From the NCBI GenBank assembly GCA_024281825.1, contig JAMWZY010000012.1, forward strand, positions 1 through 64,000: DNA of 64,000 nt, written 5' to 3'. The position numbers were made by a program, and so were the translations under genes. Shown here one piece after another: positions 40,374 through 48,561 of the stretch (its first letter is position 1; each line of letters starts with the position of its first letter). The stretch is from Nitrosomonas sp. GTDB taxonomy: Bacteria; Pseudomonadota; Gammaproteobacteria; Burkholderiales; Nitrosomonadaceae. The notes below the pieces were generated by a model, which ran no database searches, was not told the DNA's origin, and was given only the letters and a program-made list of their open reading frames with translations.

Positions 40374-41249
40374 AGTATTCGTTCATTACCCAAAGGAAAA
40401 AGACCTATCCTGTTGGCTTGATGTGCCAACTCATGGGTGTAAGTCGTAGCGCCTACTATGATTACGTTCGGTGCGTTGATAATTGTTCTGAACGCCAGCG
40501 TCCCGAGGGAATACTTGAAGCGGTTCGGGATATAGCAAAATCCAGCAATTATAGTTATGGCAGCCGCAGAATCGGAAAGGCGCTGAATGCGCTGGGTTAT
40601 CCGGTTGGTCGCTGGAAAGCTCGAAGCCTGATGCGGGAAGCCGGTGTGCAAGTCAAGCATCGCAGGAAATACAAAGTGACAACCCATAGCGATCACAAAC
40701 AGCCGGTATTTGAGAACAAGCTAAATCGGCAGTTTGATGTTGCAGCCCCCAATCAAGTCTACGTTGGCGACATCACTTACATTTGGACTCGGGAAGGCTG
40801 GCTGTATCTGGCGGTGGTCATTGATTTATTTTCCAGGAAAGTGGTCGGCTGGAGCATGAGTCCAAGAATGAAGGCCAGACTGGTTTGTGATGCATTAAGA
40901 ATGGCTATCTGGCAGCGTCAGCCGCAAGCAGGACTGATAGTACAGCAGGACTCGCGGGTCGCAATATGCCAGCAGGGAGCACCGGAAGCTTCTGGAAATA
41001 CACGGCTTTGTGGGTAGTATGAGCCGCACTGGCGATTGTTTCGATAATGCTGTGGCGGAAAGCTTTTTCGGCAGCCTCAAACAGGAGCGAATCCACTGGC
41101 GCCATTATCAAACTCGTTTCTCAGCTCAGCAAGATGTGTTGCAGTACATTTCCATGTTTTATAACAGTCATCGACTGCACTCATACTTGGGGTACAAGAG
41201 CCCAAATCAATATGAGGTAGAAATTGAAAATGTAAAAAAAGTTGCTTAA
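40370..41249 (+). pseudogene. IS3-family transposase OrfB, frameshifted
   Basis: DDE integrase-type transposase. The first frame (from GTG 40370) holds the N-terminal HTH_21 region and the first catalytic Asp in YVGDITYIWTREGWLYLAV. Near 40940 the reading frame shifts by one base, exactly where the second catalytic Asp (HSDRGSQY) should be. The other frame continues as RGSQYASREHRKLLEIHGFVGSMSR through GDCFDNAVAESFFGSLKQE (catalytic Glu) to the stop at 41249. Transposition should therefore be disabled unless a programmed event restores the frame. Confidence 0.88.
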
Positions 41250-41280
41250 CTGGGTTGTCCGGTTTTACTTGACCAGATCA

Positions 41281-41756
41281 GTCTTTTATGGCCAGGGACA
41301 ATCTATTTTGGATGAAAGAGAAAAAATAAAACGGCGAACCTTAGCTTTGCGACGCCAGATGTTTTATGCTAAAAAATTAACAAACTCAGGCCTGATGAGC
41401 TAAAACATCTCTCAATCTAGGCAATCATCTGTCCAACTTGCTTTGACGACGTACAATTAAGTTTCAGTACATCCACTACTCCTAGCTGGAAAAAATTTGG
41501 TACAGAAATTTCCGCCGCACTCAGCAGTATATTTTCACAAAACTTTCCCAGATTACCGCAGAATTAACTACTCGTTATGCTAAAACCGCCGAATCTTGAT
41601 AATTGTTTTTGCTAAAAAAAGGGGGAAAATCACTGTAATTGAGGCTTAAATGATTTCATTTATTCATTACCATAATGCTAATGAATACTGTGGTCTTATT
41701 CGCCTCACTATCAATAATCCCCGTCGGCGACATTACTTTCTAAATATTAATTACTC
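41281..41756. other. Intergenic region with possible gene remnant
   Basis: The first 123 bases stay open in one frame to TAA at 41401-41403, reading GQGQSILDEREKIKRRT and then LALRRQMFYAKKLT. This looks like the C-terminal end of a real, basic protein cut off by the IS. A 9-bp inverted repeat, GATGTTTTA (41358-41366) with TAAAACATC (41401-41409), follows. The remaining 350 bases are the leader of the TonB receptor gene; ATAAT-like hexamers around 41672-41692 could be a weak Fur box. Confidence 0.4.
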
Positions 41757-43823
41757 GTGATTTTATTGCGCTGCCCAAAAACGCTATTCCATCTGAGGTA
41801 TTTGCTCTTCATTATTTTTTGCTGCCTAGCACATTTTGCAGTGGCTGAAAGTAAAACTGTAGGTAGCTCCAAACCTAAAGATAATGATTTGTTCGCGCTT
41901 GGTATCGAGGAGTTGATGAAAATTGAAGTAACCTCTGCATCAAGACGTTCACAGAAACTCTCTGAAGTACCTTCCGCAATTTTTGTAATTACACAAGATG
42001 ATATTCGCCGCTCGGGTGCAACCAGTATTCCTGAAGCTTTACGTATGGCTCCAGGTGTCGAAGTCGCTCGCTTAGGCACGGACAAATGGTCAATCAGCGT
42101 GCGTGGTTTTAATGGACGTTTTGCTAACAAACTACAAGTCCTGATGGATGGTCGCAGTGTCTATACACCGCTGTTTTCCGGGGTAATATGGAGTCAGCAA
42201 GATACTTTCATGGAAGATATCGAGCGCATCGAAGTCATTCGCGGCCCTGGTGCAACTGTGTGGGGAGCTAACGCTGTCAATGGAGTGATTAATATCATCA
42301 CTAAGAAAGCTGCCGATACGCAAGGTACCTTGCTAACAACCGGTGGTGGTAGCTTTGAACGTGGCTTTGTGGGTGTGCGCTATGGCGGTAAGTTTAACGA
42401 AGCAACACCCTTTCGCATTTATGCCAAGGCATTCAGCAGAGATCCTATGAGTTCTTTATCGGGAGCGAATGTGAAGGATGATTGGCAGTCTGCCAGGGCA
42501 GGTTTTAGATTGGATCATAACCGTGGAATTGATCAACTGACGGTGCAGGGCGATATTTTCATTAATCGGATCGGCGATAGTCTACTGCAACCTTCATTAA
42601 CAGCGCCTTTCACGCGACTCGAAATTGCGGATGCCAAAGAAATAGGTGGCAACATCCGCTTGCGCTGGGATCGGAATTTCTCGGATAAGTCTTCCATCAT
42701 GCTACAAACCTATTATGACCGGATACATAACCAGCTAGCACCATGGACAAAATACGCCGAAAGCTTTGATGTGGATTTTCAGCACCGTTTGCCCGTTTTT
42801 ACGCATCACGATGTAACTTGGGGCATTAATTATCGTTTGTATAACAATAACGTGCCAGCGGCAGAGCTTACAGTTTTTACCCCGCACCAGAAGACCAATC
42901 ACAATATCAGCGCATTTGTCCGCGATGAGATCACTTTGTTGCCGGACCAATTGCGTTTATCACTGGGCACAAGGATTGATCATAATGATTTCACTGGTTT
43001 AGAGGTACAGCCAAGCGGGCGTTTGATATGGACTCCCAATGAGCAGAACTCACTTTGGATGTCAATATCGCGTGCGGTACGCACACCTTCCCGTGGTGAG
43101 AATGACGTCACGATTGCGGGCAGAGTGATGCAATCATTCCCAGGCATGCCCACATCACCCATTCCGATCATGATGGTAGTGCAGGGCAACAATCGTTTTA
43201 ATTCCGAAAAATTGATTGCTTATGAATTGGGTTATCGCCATCAATTTGCATCGAACGCATCGATTGATATTGCTAGTTTCTTCAACGATTATAGTCAATT
43301 GCGGGACTTCAGATTCGGTCAGATGACACCAGGTTCTGGTATCCATCCCCACATGATTTTACCCATTTTTTTTGCTAATCAAGCTTCTGCACATTCCTAT
43401 GGCGCGGAAGCTTCAGTCGATTGGCGGCCATATGAAAAATGGCGCCTGCAGGGTAGCTATTCCTATCTGAATATTCATATGAATTCTAGTGCTGAATTCA
43501 AACAATTGGACTCAACCTCGGGCGGCGCGGATAAGGCCAGTCCGCATCAACAATTCTCTTTCCGCTCCAATTATGATTTTTCAGAGAGATTGCAACTCAA
43601 TCTCTGGTTGCGTTATGTCAGTGGCTTGACATTCTACAATATCCCCAATTATGTCACGATGGATGCCAAGCTCGCCTGGAAGCCACTTAGAAACATCGAA
43701 GCTTTTGTTGTTGGACAAAATTTGCTGAGTCAGCAGCATCAAGAATCCCAATCCGATTTCATTCCATCAATACCTACCTATATACCCAGAGGAATTTACG
43801 CTGGTGTCGAATGGCGCTTCTAA
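41757..43823 (+). CDS. TonB-dependent outer-membrane receptor
   Basis: A 688-residue receptor, probably from the GTG at 41757. Signal peptide (about 1-30), then an LALGIEELMKIEVTS-like TonB box region, the plug domain (SVRGFNGRFANKLQVLMDGR; GPGATVWGANAVNGVINIITKK) and a 22-strand barrel ending in the C-terminal aromatic residue (GVEWRF). The plug is of the iron/vitamin/vibriobactin (CirA-FepA) type. No transport genes or regulator are adjacent, so the ligand is unknown. Convergent with the HlyD-like gene. Confidence 0.88.
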   Translation: MILLRCPKTLFHLRYLLFIIFCCLAHFAVAESKTVGSSKPKDNDLFALGIEELMKIEVTSASRRSQKLSEVPSAIFVITQDDIRRSGATSIPEALRMAPGVEVARLGTDKWSISVRGFNGRFANKLQVLMDGRSVYTPLFSGVIWSQQDTFMEDIERIEVIRGPGATVWGANAVNGVINIITKKAADTQGTLLTTGGGSFERGFVGVRYGGKFNEATPFRIYAKAFSRDPMSSLSGANVKDDWQSARAGFRLDHNRGIDQLTVQGDIFINRIGDSLLQPSLTAPFTRLEIADAKEIGGNIRLRWDRNFSDKSSIMLQTYYDRIHNQLAPWTKYAESFDVDFQHRLPVFTHHDVTWGINYRLYNNNVPAAELTVFTPHQKTNHNISAFVRDEITLLPDQLRLSLGTRIDHNDFTGLEVQPSGRLIWTPNEQNSLWMSISRAVRTPSRGENDVTIAGRVMQSFPGMPTSPIPIMMVVQGNNRFNSEKLIAYELGYRHQFASNASIDIASFFNDYSQLRDFRFGQMTPGSGIHPHMILPIFFANQASAHSYGAEASVDWRPYEKWRLQGSYSYLNIHMNSSAEFKQLDSTSGGADKASPHQQFSFRSNYDFSERLQLNLWLRYVSGLTFYNIPNYVTMDAKLAWKPLRNIEAFVVGQNLLSQQHQESQSDFIPSIPTYIPRGIYAGVEWRF

Positions 43824-43847
43824 CTGAGTGCCTAAATTTTATACAGA

Positions 43848-43870
43848 ATGAGTGTATTCAATACACTCAT
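43848..43870. terminator. Short palindromic hairpin after the TonB receptor
   Basis: ATGAGTGTAT (43848-43857) pairs with ATACACTCAT (43861-43870) around TCA. No T run follows on the plus strand, but its place between convergent genes suits termination or mRNA end protection. Confidence 0.55.
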
Positions 43871-44004
43871 AATACGATAACTTATGAAATGCTGCCTTAG
43901 CCAGGAAAGAGCGCGGGTAGTATTAACGGATTGCCCGCTGAGATGTTCAGAATGGTCGGTATAAACTTTGAATCGTGCTGGTGCGCGATAGAGATTTAAT
44001 GATA

Positions 44005-45069
44005 TCAATATTCGCCCATGATACCTCTGAAATAGATTTCAACTGGTATTCCATTCATCAAACGATTATTGACTGGATCAATAAATTCCATTTGTGCAAG
44101 GATCGCCGAACGCACAACTTCAAGTGGGCCATTTTCATCAGAAATGGATTTTTGTACGATACCGGGGACAGCAATAATTTTTGCTTTGGCGACCTCGCCA
44201 TTAGGAAATTTGACTTGAGCAATCTGCCCAGCGACAGCATAGTCCTGATATTTCGGCGGAATAAATGCATCAATATAGACCGTATCCGGAGAAATAATTT
44301 CCATCAGCGGTTGACCTTTCCCAAGATATTCCCCTGGTTGCACAAATATTTCAGTCACCATTCCTGCAATGGGCGCAACAAATTTTAGCTGTTCTACTTG
44401 ATTGCGAATATTATCAAACTCCAACATCCTTTGATTCATATGATTGGTGATCTGGATCATTTCAGGCGTTAGGTTTTGTACACTGTACTGTGCTCTTTGT
44501 AACAGCGCCGAATTTTCCAAGGCTGCTTGATATTGGCTGCGAATCGTCGCTATTTCCGCCTGTGTCGCAGCACCTTGTTGGAATAAGGATTCGTATTGGC
44601 GCAAGCGCTTGTGCAAGAAATCCTTTTGTTCTTGCGAGAATTTCAATAGTTGTAGAGAAGCCAATCTGGATTGCCCTGCTTGAGCCAGCAGATTTTGCTT
44701 TTCTTTGGTTAACGATGAAACTTCTATCTGTATGCGGTCATGCTGTTCTTGCAACAATGTATTCGCCAATTGCGCTAATGGCTCACCTTCCACCACACTT
44801 TGTAATGGCCGTACCAACATCTGCTGAACATGACCATCAACTGGGGCTCGCATCACAAAATTCGTGACCCTGATCCGTCCATTTGCTTCAATCGCAATTT
44901 CATCCCAAAGAATCAAACCTAATAAATACAACAAAGGTAAACTAACTACCAATACGATTAAATACCAACGCCAGGATTTACCTAAACGCTTGGCATCACT
45001 GTATTGAACAAGCAATCCCCGATCATGATCTGGGCTCATGGTTTCAGGCTGATTAAATCGAATTTTCAT
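44005..45069 (-). CDS. HlyD-like membrane-fusion (adaptor) protein
   Basis: About 354 residues from ATG 45069; the longer start at 45114 lies inside the upstream gene and lacks an RBS. One N-terminal transmembrane helix (about 35-55), then a biotinyl-lipoyl-like half (FVMRAPVDGHVQQMLVRPLQSV), an alpha-helical hairpin coiled coil (about 105-220), the matching half (FVAPIAGMVTEIFVQPGEYLGKGQPL) and a beta-barrel domain. It links an inner-membrane partner to a TolC-type outer channel. It is the last gene of the operon and overlaps the TolC-like gene by 17 bases. The inner-membrane partner is presumably the glycosyltransferase, as no ABC or RND pump is present. Confidence 0.88.
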   Translation of the reverse strand: MKIRFNQPETMSPDHDRGLLVQYSDAKRLGKSWRWYLIVLVVSLPLLYLLGLILWDEIAIEANGRIRVTNFVMRAPVDGHVQQMLVRPLQSVVEGEPLAQLANTLLQEQHDRIQIEVSSLTKEKQNLLAQAGQSRLASLQLLKFSQEQKDFLHKRLRQYESLFQQGAATQAEIATIRSQYQAALENSALLQRAQYSVQNLTPEMIQITNHMNQRMLEFDNIRNQVEQLKFVAPIAGMVTEIFVQPGEYLGKGQPLMEIISPDTVYIDAFIPPKYQDYAVAGQIAQVKFPNGEVAKAKIIAVPGIVQKSISDENGPLEVVRSAILAQMEFIDPVNNRLMNGIPVEIYFRGIMGEY

Positions 45070-47239
45070 AGCGATATTTCTCAAAGTCTTGCCAAGATTG
45101 AATGACAATTCCACTAAAATTATGATCCTGAAGCTGCGTATCGAGTCGTTGCATTGCCTTGTCGAAAACAGTAAGTGATTGGTGGAAGTAACTGTTTTCC
45201 GGTCCTAATACCGGTTCCAAGCTTTGAGCGAGACTAAAAAACATACTCGGATGTTTATTCATAGCGGCTCTGAGTGTTTTAACAATCGCATTAGTGTTCA
45301 TTGAGTAATACATAATGGTGATTTCTCGAACCCCCACCTGCTTGAGTTTGCACACAATGCATAAATCGAATGACAAATTGTTATGCAAATAACGGTGATG
45401 CATACTGACCCCAACCGGCCAAGGTGAGACAGCCGTTGCTTGGCGAATGGTTTCGATAAATGCGATTAATCGCGCCTTTCCAGTTAAGGCATCTTCAAGC
45501 TGATCAGGCTCTATATCCAGATGCATGCCATCAAATTTGATTGCCGAAAGTGAACGGATAATCGTGATTAGCTTGCTTCGATATTGCGGCAAAATCCAAC
45601 CAGGATCGCCCAATAGCAACTCCACTCTCCTTCCATGACGATGCGCTATCTCGATAAATTGATTGATCTTTCCTGGGTTGACCGAAAAGCTCAAGATTTG
45701 TTTTGCATTTAATGAGATTAAAAAGCGATCAATTTTTTCAATGGATTTTTGTCGCCAAAAATACGGACGATCCATTAAATCCTCAAAATTCCACACATAA
45801 GTTGCAAACTTCACATCCACTGACTGTGTACTCACGGGTAAAACAAAACCGCTGAATTGCTGCACTTGGTCGTTCTTCCTACCTCCTTGGAGGAACTGCT
45901 TTGCCTGGTTTAATGGTTCAATCAGCGAGACGAGATCTGCTTCGGAATCATGTCCTTTGGGTTTAGTACCTCCCACAACTGGAAGTGGGTCAGAAATATA
46001 TTGACGCAAACGGATATGTATCTTCCAGTGCTCAGATTCGGCTTCGATATATTCTGTCGCGATACGATAATAAGTATTAACCGCTTGCAAATATTTTTCT
46101 AATACATCGCCATCCATGACACGGACGCGTAGATTCCTTTCACGTATCAACTCTTTCGCTGCCGCTAGACGAGTATGCAGGAATTTGATTTGTTGAACCG
46201 TTTGCTGGTAGTTATTAAAGAGTGTATGAAATTCATGCTGCAACTCTTGCTCACGCCGGGTATATTCACTTCGAAAGCTGATTAGCTGGCTATTCAACCG
46301 CGAACGTTCACTTTTTCTGTAATTTACAATCTCGAGCGGCATCCTAAAATTAACGCCAACAGCACCACCATAACCGTATTGCATCGCTTCCGCAGAAGGA
46401 TGCGGAATGGCCGGCCCAACAAAAGCCGTGGTGGAAACATCCGATTCAATACCTTGCCACTTTTCGGTTTCCCGGGTGTTTTGCAAATTATCGATCTGCG
46501 TCCGAATAATTCTTAAATCCGGTTGATCGTAATCCGCCGTAAAATTATTGGTAATTTCCGTCAATACAGGCTTTACCGCCTCGAAAGGCATAACAGTTGA
46601 GTTGGTTAAGTGGGATAAACGATTCAGCGCTTGCTCTCGATTATTGTGATACTCAATCCGAGTACGTTCGGCGCGATCAAAAGCGGAGAGAAATTCCAAA
46701 TAGTCGGACATAAACAACAACCCGGCTTCACGTCTTTTGCTAATAGTATTTTCAAAACCTTCATCTCGCAAGCGAATGTATGCTTCACTCAAAGCCAACA
46801 TTTTTTGCGAACTCCAGTAAGCTGCATAGCTTTCCTCAAGGAAAGAAGCTGCTAAACGCCTACTCCACCCCAAGCGGATATCTTCAATTTTAACCTGCGT
46901 AGCCGCATCATTGACCGCGCGTTGTTGTCTCTCAGCGCTTCCCAGTAAAGGATAGCGAAGCCCAATACGTGCCATGGGATCGAAGAACCTTCCAAAAGGC
47001 TCTCTCGCAAAAGGACTTTTTTGATAGCCGACCGAAATGCCACCAAATACTTCCCATCCTCTTTGAGCTTCTTGCGCCAACAAATTAGATTGTTGCGCTT
47101 CCAAATCTGCTTGCGCTTTCAGCACTATCGCGGCTTGATCGAGTTTAGAGCCAAAATCATTCAGTAACTTTACCTGCGCAGTCGCATTGAAAGTCAGTAG
47201 CGTTAGCAAGAGCCATAGAGAAAAAGCGACCCTTTTCAT
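45053..47239 (-). CDS. TolC-like outer-membrane protein fused to a TIM-barrel glycosidase-like domain
   Basis: A 728-residue protein. Signal peptide about 1-21. Residues about 30-415 are TolC-like: long coiled-coil helices in two repeats (for example about 105-200 and 305-400) with beta-strand spans such as VFGGISVGY. Residues about 470-728 form a second domain whose hydrophobic strands recur as in a (beta/alpha)8 barrel: FATYVWNF, QILSFSV, VELLLGDPGW, FDGMHLDIEPD (D575, E577), PVGVSMHH, EITIMYYSM, FFSLAQSLE, GIVIQSW. The acidic DIE after strand 4 suggests a glycoside-hydrolase-like active site. The gene overlaps the glycosyltransferase (ATGA). I know of no described family with this fusion. 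Confidence 0.75.
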   Translation of the reverse strand: MKRVAFSLWLLLTLLTFNATAQVKLLNDFGSKLDQAAIVLKAQADLEAQQSNLLAQEAQRGWEVFGGISVGYQKSPFAREPFGRFFDPMARIGLRYPLLGSAERQQRAVNDAATQVKIEDIRLGWSRRLAASFLEESYAAYWSSQKMLALSEAYIRLRDEGFENTISKRREAGLLFMSDYLEFLSAFDRAERTRIEYHNNREQALNRLSHLTNSTVMPFEAVKPVLTEITNNFTADYDQPDLRIIRTQIDNLQNTRETEKWQGIESDVSTTAFVGPAIPHPSAEAMQYGYGGAVGVNFRMPLEIVNYRKSERSRLNSQLISFRSEYTRREQELQHEFHTLFNNYQQTVQQIKFLHTRLAAAKELIRERNLRVRVMDGDVLEKYLQAVNTYYRIATEYIEAESEHWKIHIRLRQYISDPLPVVGGTKPKGHDSEADLVSLIEPLNQAKQFLQGGRKNDQVQQFSGFVLPVSTQSVDVKFATYVWNFEDLMDRPYFWRQKSIEKIDRFLISLNAKQILSFSVNPGKINQFIEIAHRHGRRVELLLGDPGWILPQYRSKLITIIRSLSAIKFDGMHLDIEPDQLEDALTGKARLIAFIETIRQATAVSPWPVGVSMHHRYLHNNLSFDLCIVCKLKQVGVREITIMYYSMNTNAIVKTLRAAMNKHPSMFFSLAQSLEPVLGPENSYFHQSLTVFDKAMQRLDTQLQDHNFSGIVIQSWQDFEKYRYENSI

Positions 47240-48561
47240 TGCTTACCCTTTTTAAGCACCCACAGTGGCGCCATGGCAGAATCCAAGTGACCTTTATTAA
47301 ACATTTGATTGAGAATGGCCACTGCACTCCAGACACGTCCGATAAACTGAAAACCTGGATAAACTGGCAAAACCCAGAAAGCCTGACAATCTTCCAGCTT
47401 TCGATCTGAGAGCAGGATCAAATAAAGAATAAATTGAATTGAAACCAGTAAGAAATAAAATACGTATACCAACACCATACTCAACAAGAAAATATGGGTG
47501 GGAATCATAACCGCCATATAGAAAGTGTAAATGACGATAGAAAACGGCATGATGACTTGAAATAGAACACCGTACCACAGCAGAAAAATGAAATTCTTCC
47601 ATCCCATCACAGATGCTGCGATACCGGATTTATGCTTATTTGAATAGATATACCAAGTGTCTCCATCCCAGCGTAAACGCTGCTTGAGAAAATCGAATAA
47701 ACTTTCAGGTACGTCGGTGTGAGAAACAGCGTTTGGTTCAAAAACGAATTTGAGCTCTGGATAACGCACATGATATTGCTTGATGCGTAAAGTCATATCC
47801 AGATCTTCAGCAGTACCTGTATTCCATCCACCAATTTTTTGAATGAAGGATTTTCGGAAAACACCAAATGCACCGGGTACATTGTTAATCGCACTGAGTT
47901 GCGTAAAACCGAGCTTGCCCACTTGCATGGTAAGCATGTACTCGAGGTTTTGTAACCGAGTAACCAGCGTATTTTTGGCATTACGTACCCGCATCGGTCC
48001 AGTTACGGCAACCGTATTAGGATCCCCAAAATGGGAAACCGCGCTACTGACCATTTGATTATCAAACGAAGTATCACCATCCAAGGCAAAGAAAACCTCA
48101 CCTTGAGCACGACTCAAACCAGCATTCAGCGAAGAAACCCTCCCTCCCCGTTGGATTTTAGGAAGAATCGTCAAAGAGCGATTGGCGTAATTTTTCACCA
48201 AAGGTAGTAATTCCTTGAGTGCCTGATAGGTTGGCAGGTTTTTTTTCACGCCATCAACCGCAGCAATTATTTCGATATGCCCAGGATAAACTTGTTCCAG
48301 CAAGGAAAGTACGGTATTTTGCACTGCTTTACCTTCTGAATAGCAGGTGATCGTGCAAGTTACGCGCGGAGAATAAAGAGCGATCCATGGAATATCGTTC
48401 TTTTTTCGATACAAATACCGTAACACACCCAACCAATTGACCAGGTACAGCGGTAATTCCAGGAATAGCACAAAGGGAATAAGCATGAGCACATATTGCA
48501 ACTCACTATATTGCGCAATCGTTAGGCGAAAAACATACCAGGCTTCTAAAAATGGATCCAT
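47236..48561 (-). CDS. Membrane-bound family 2 glycosyltransferase (exopolysaccharide synthase)
   Basis: A 441-residue GT2 enzyme. One or two N-terminal helices (about 21-45) precede the catalytic domain with D103 (AAVDG), DGD 161-163, the TAED acid pair (252-253) and QRLRW (294-298), the D,D,D,QxxRW set of processive synthases such as PgaC and HasA. About four C-terminal transmembrane helices (about 322-385 and 395-420) would form a translocation channel. No PilZ domain is attached. Product sugar not readable. It begins one base after the TackOD1 gene ends and its stop overlaps the TolC-fusion start, so it is tightly coupled to the export genes. Confidence 0.9.
   Translation of the reverse strand: MDPFLEAWYVFRLTIAQYSELQYVLMLIPFVLFLELPLYLVNWLGVLRYLYRKKNDIPWIALYSPRVTCTITCYSEGKAVQNTVLSLLEQVYPGHIEIIAAVDGVKKNLPTYQALKELLPLVKNYANRSLTILPKIQRGGRVSSLNAGLSRAQGEVFFALDGDTSFDNQMVSSAVSHFGDPNTVAVTGPMRVRNAKNTLVTRLQNLEYMLTMQVGKLGFTQLSAINNVPGAFGVFRKSFIQKIGGWNTGTAEDLDMTLRIKQYHVRYPELKFVFEPNAVSHTDVPESLFDFLKQRLRWDGDTWYIYSNKHKSGIAASVMGWKNFIFLLWYGVLFQVIMPFSIVIYTFYMAVMIPTHIFLLSMVLVYVFYFLLVSIQFILYLILLSDRKLEDCQAFWVLPVYPGFQFIGRVWSAVAILNQMFNKGHLDSAMAPLWVLKKGKQ

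Larger units (their letters stand above)
40015..41280 (+). mobile_element. IS3-family insertion sequence
   Basis: About 1266 bp. Terminal inverted repeats share TGA ends and the core AAACCGGACA: left TGACGTGGTTTACTGAAACC at 40015, right the reverse complement ending at 41280 (TGATCTGGTCAAGTAAAACC). Two ORFs, orfA and orfB, are arranged as in IS3 elements, with orfB frameshifted. No matching 3-4-base target duplication flanks it (GAAA versus GTCT), and sequence on the right does not continue the integrase it interrupts, so a deletion or rearrangement followed insertion. Confidence 0.9.

Noticed and set aside
40145..40696. 183-codon reverse frame across the IS3 ORFs
   Set aside because: Runs antisense to two recognised transposase genes and has no similarity of its own that I can see.
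38874..41280. Second copy of the tmRNA 3' end (attR) or a CRISPR array
   Set aside because: Looked for a repeat of the TTCGATTCCCGCC stretch and for regularly spaced repeats; none found in the window.
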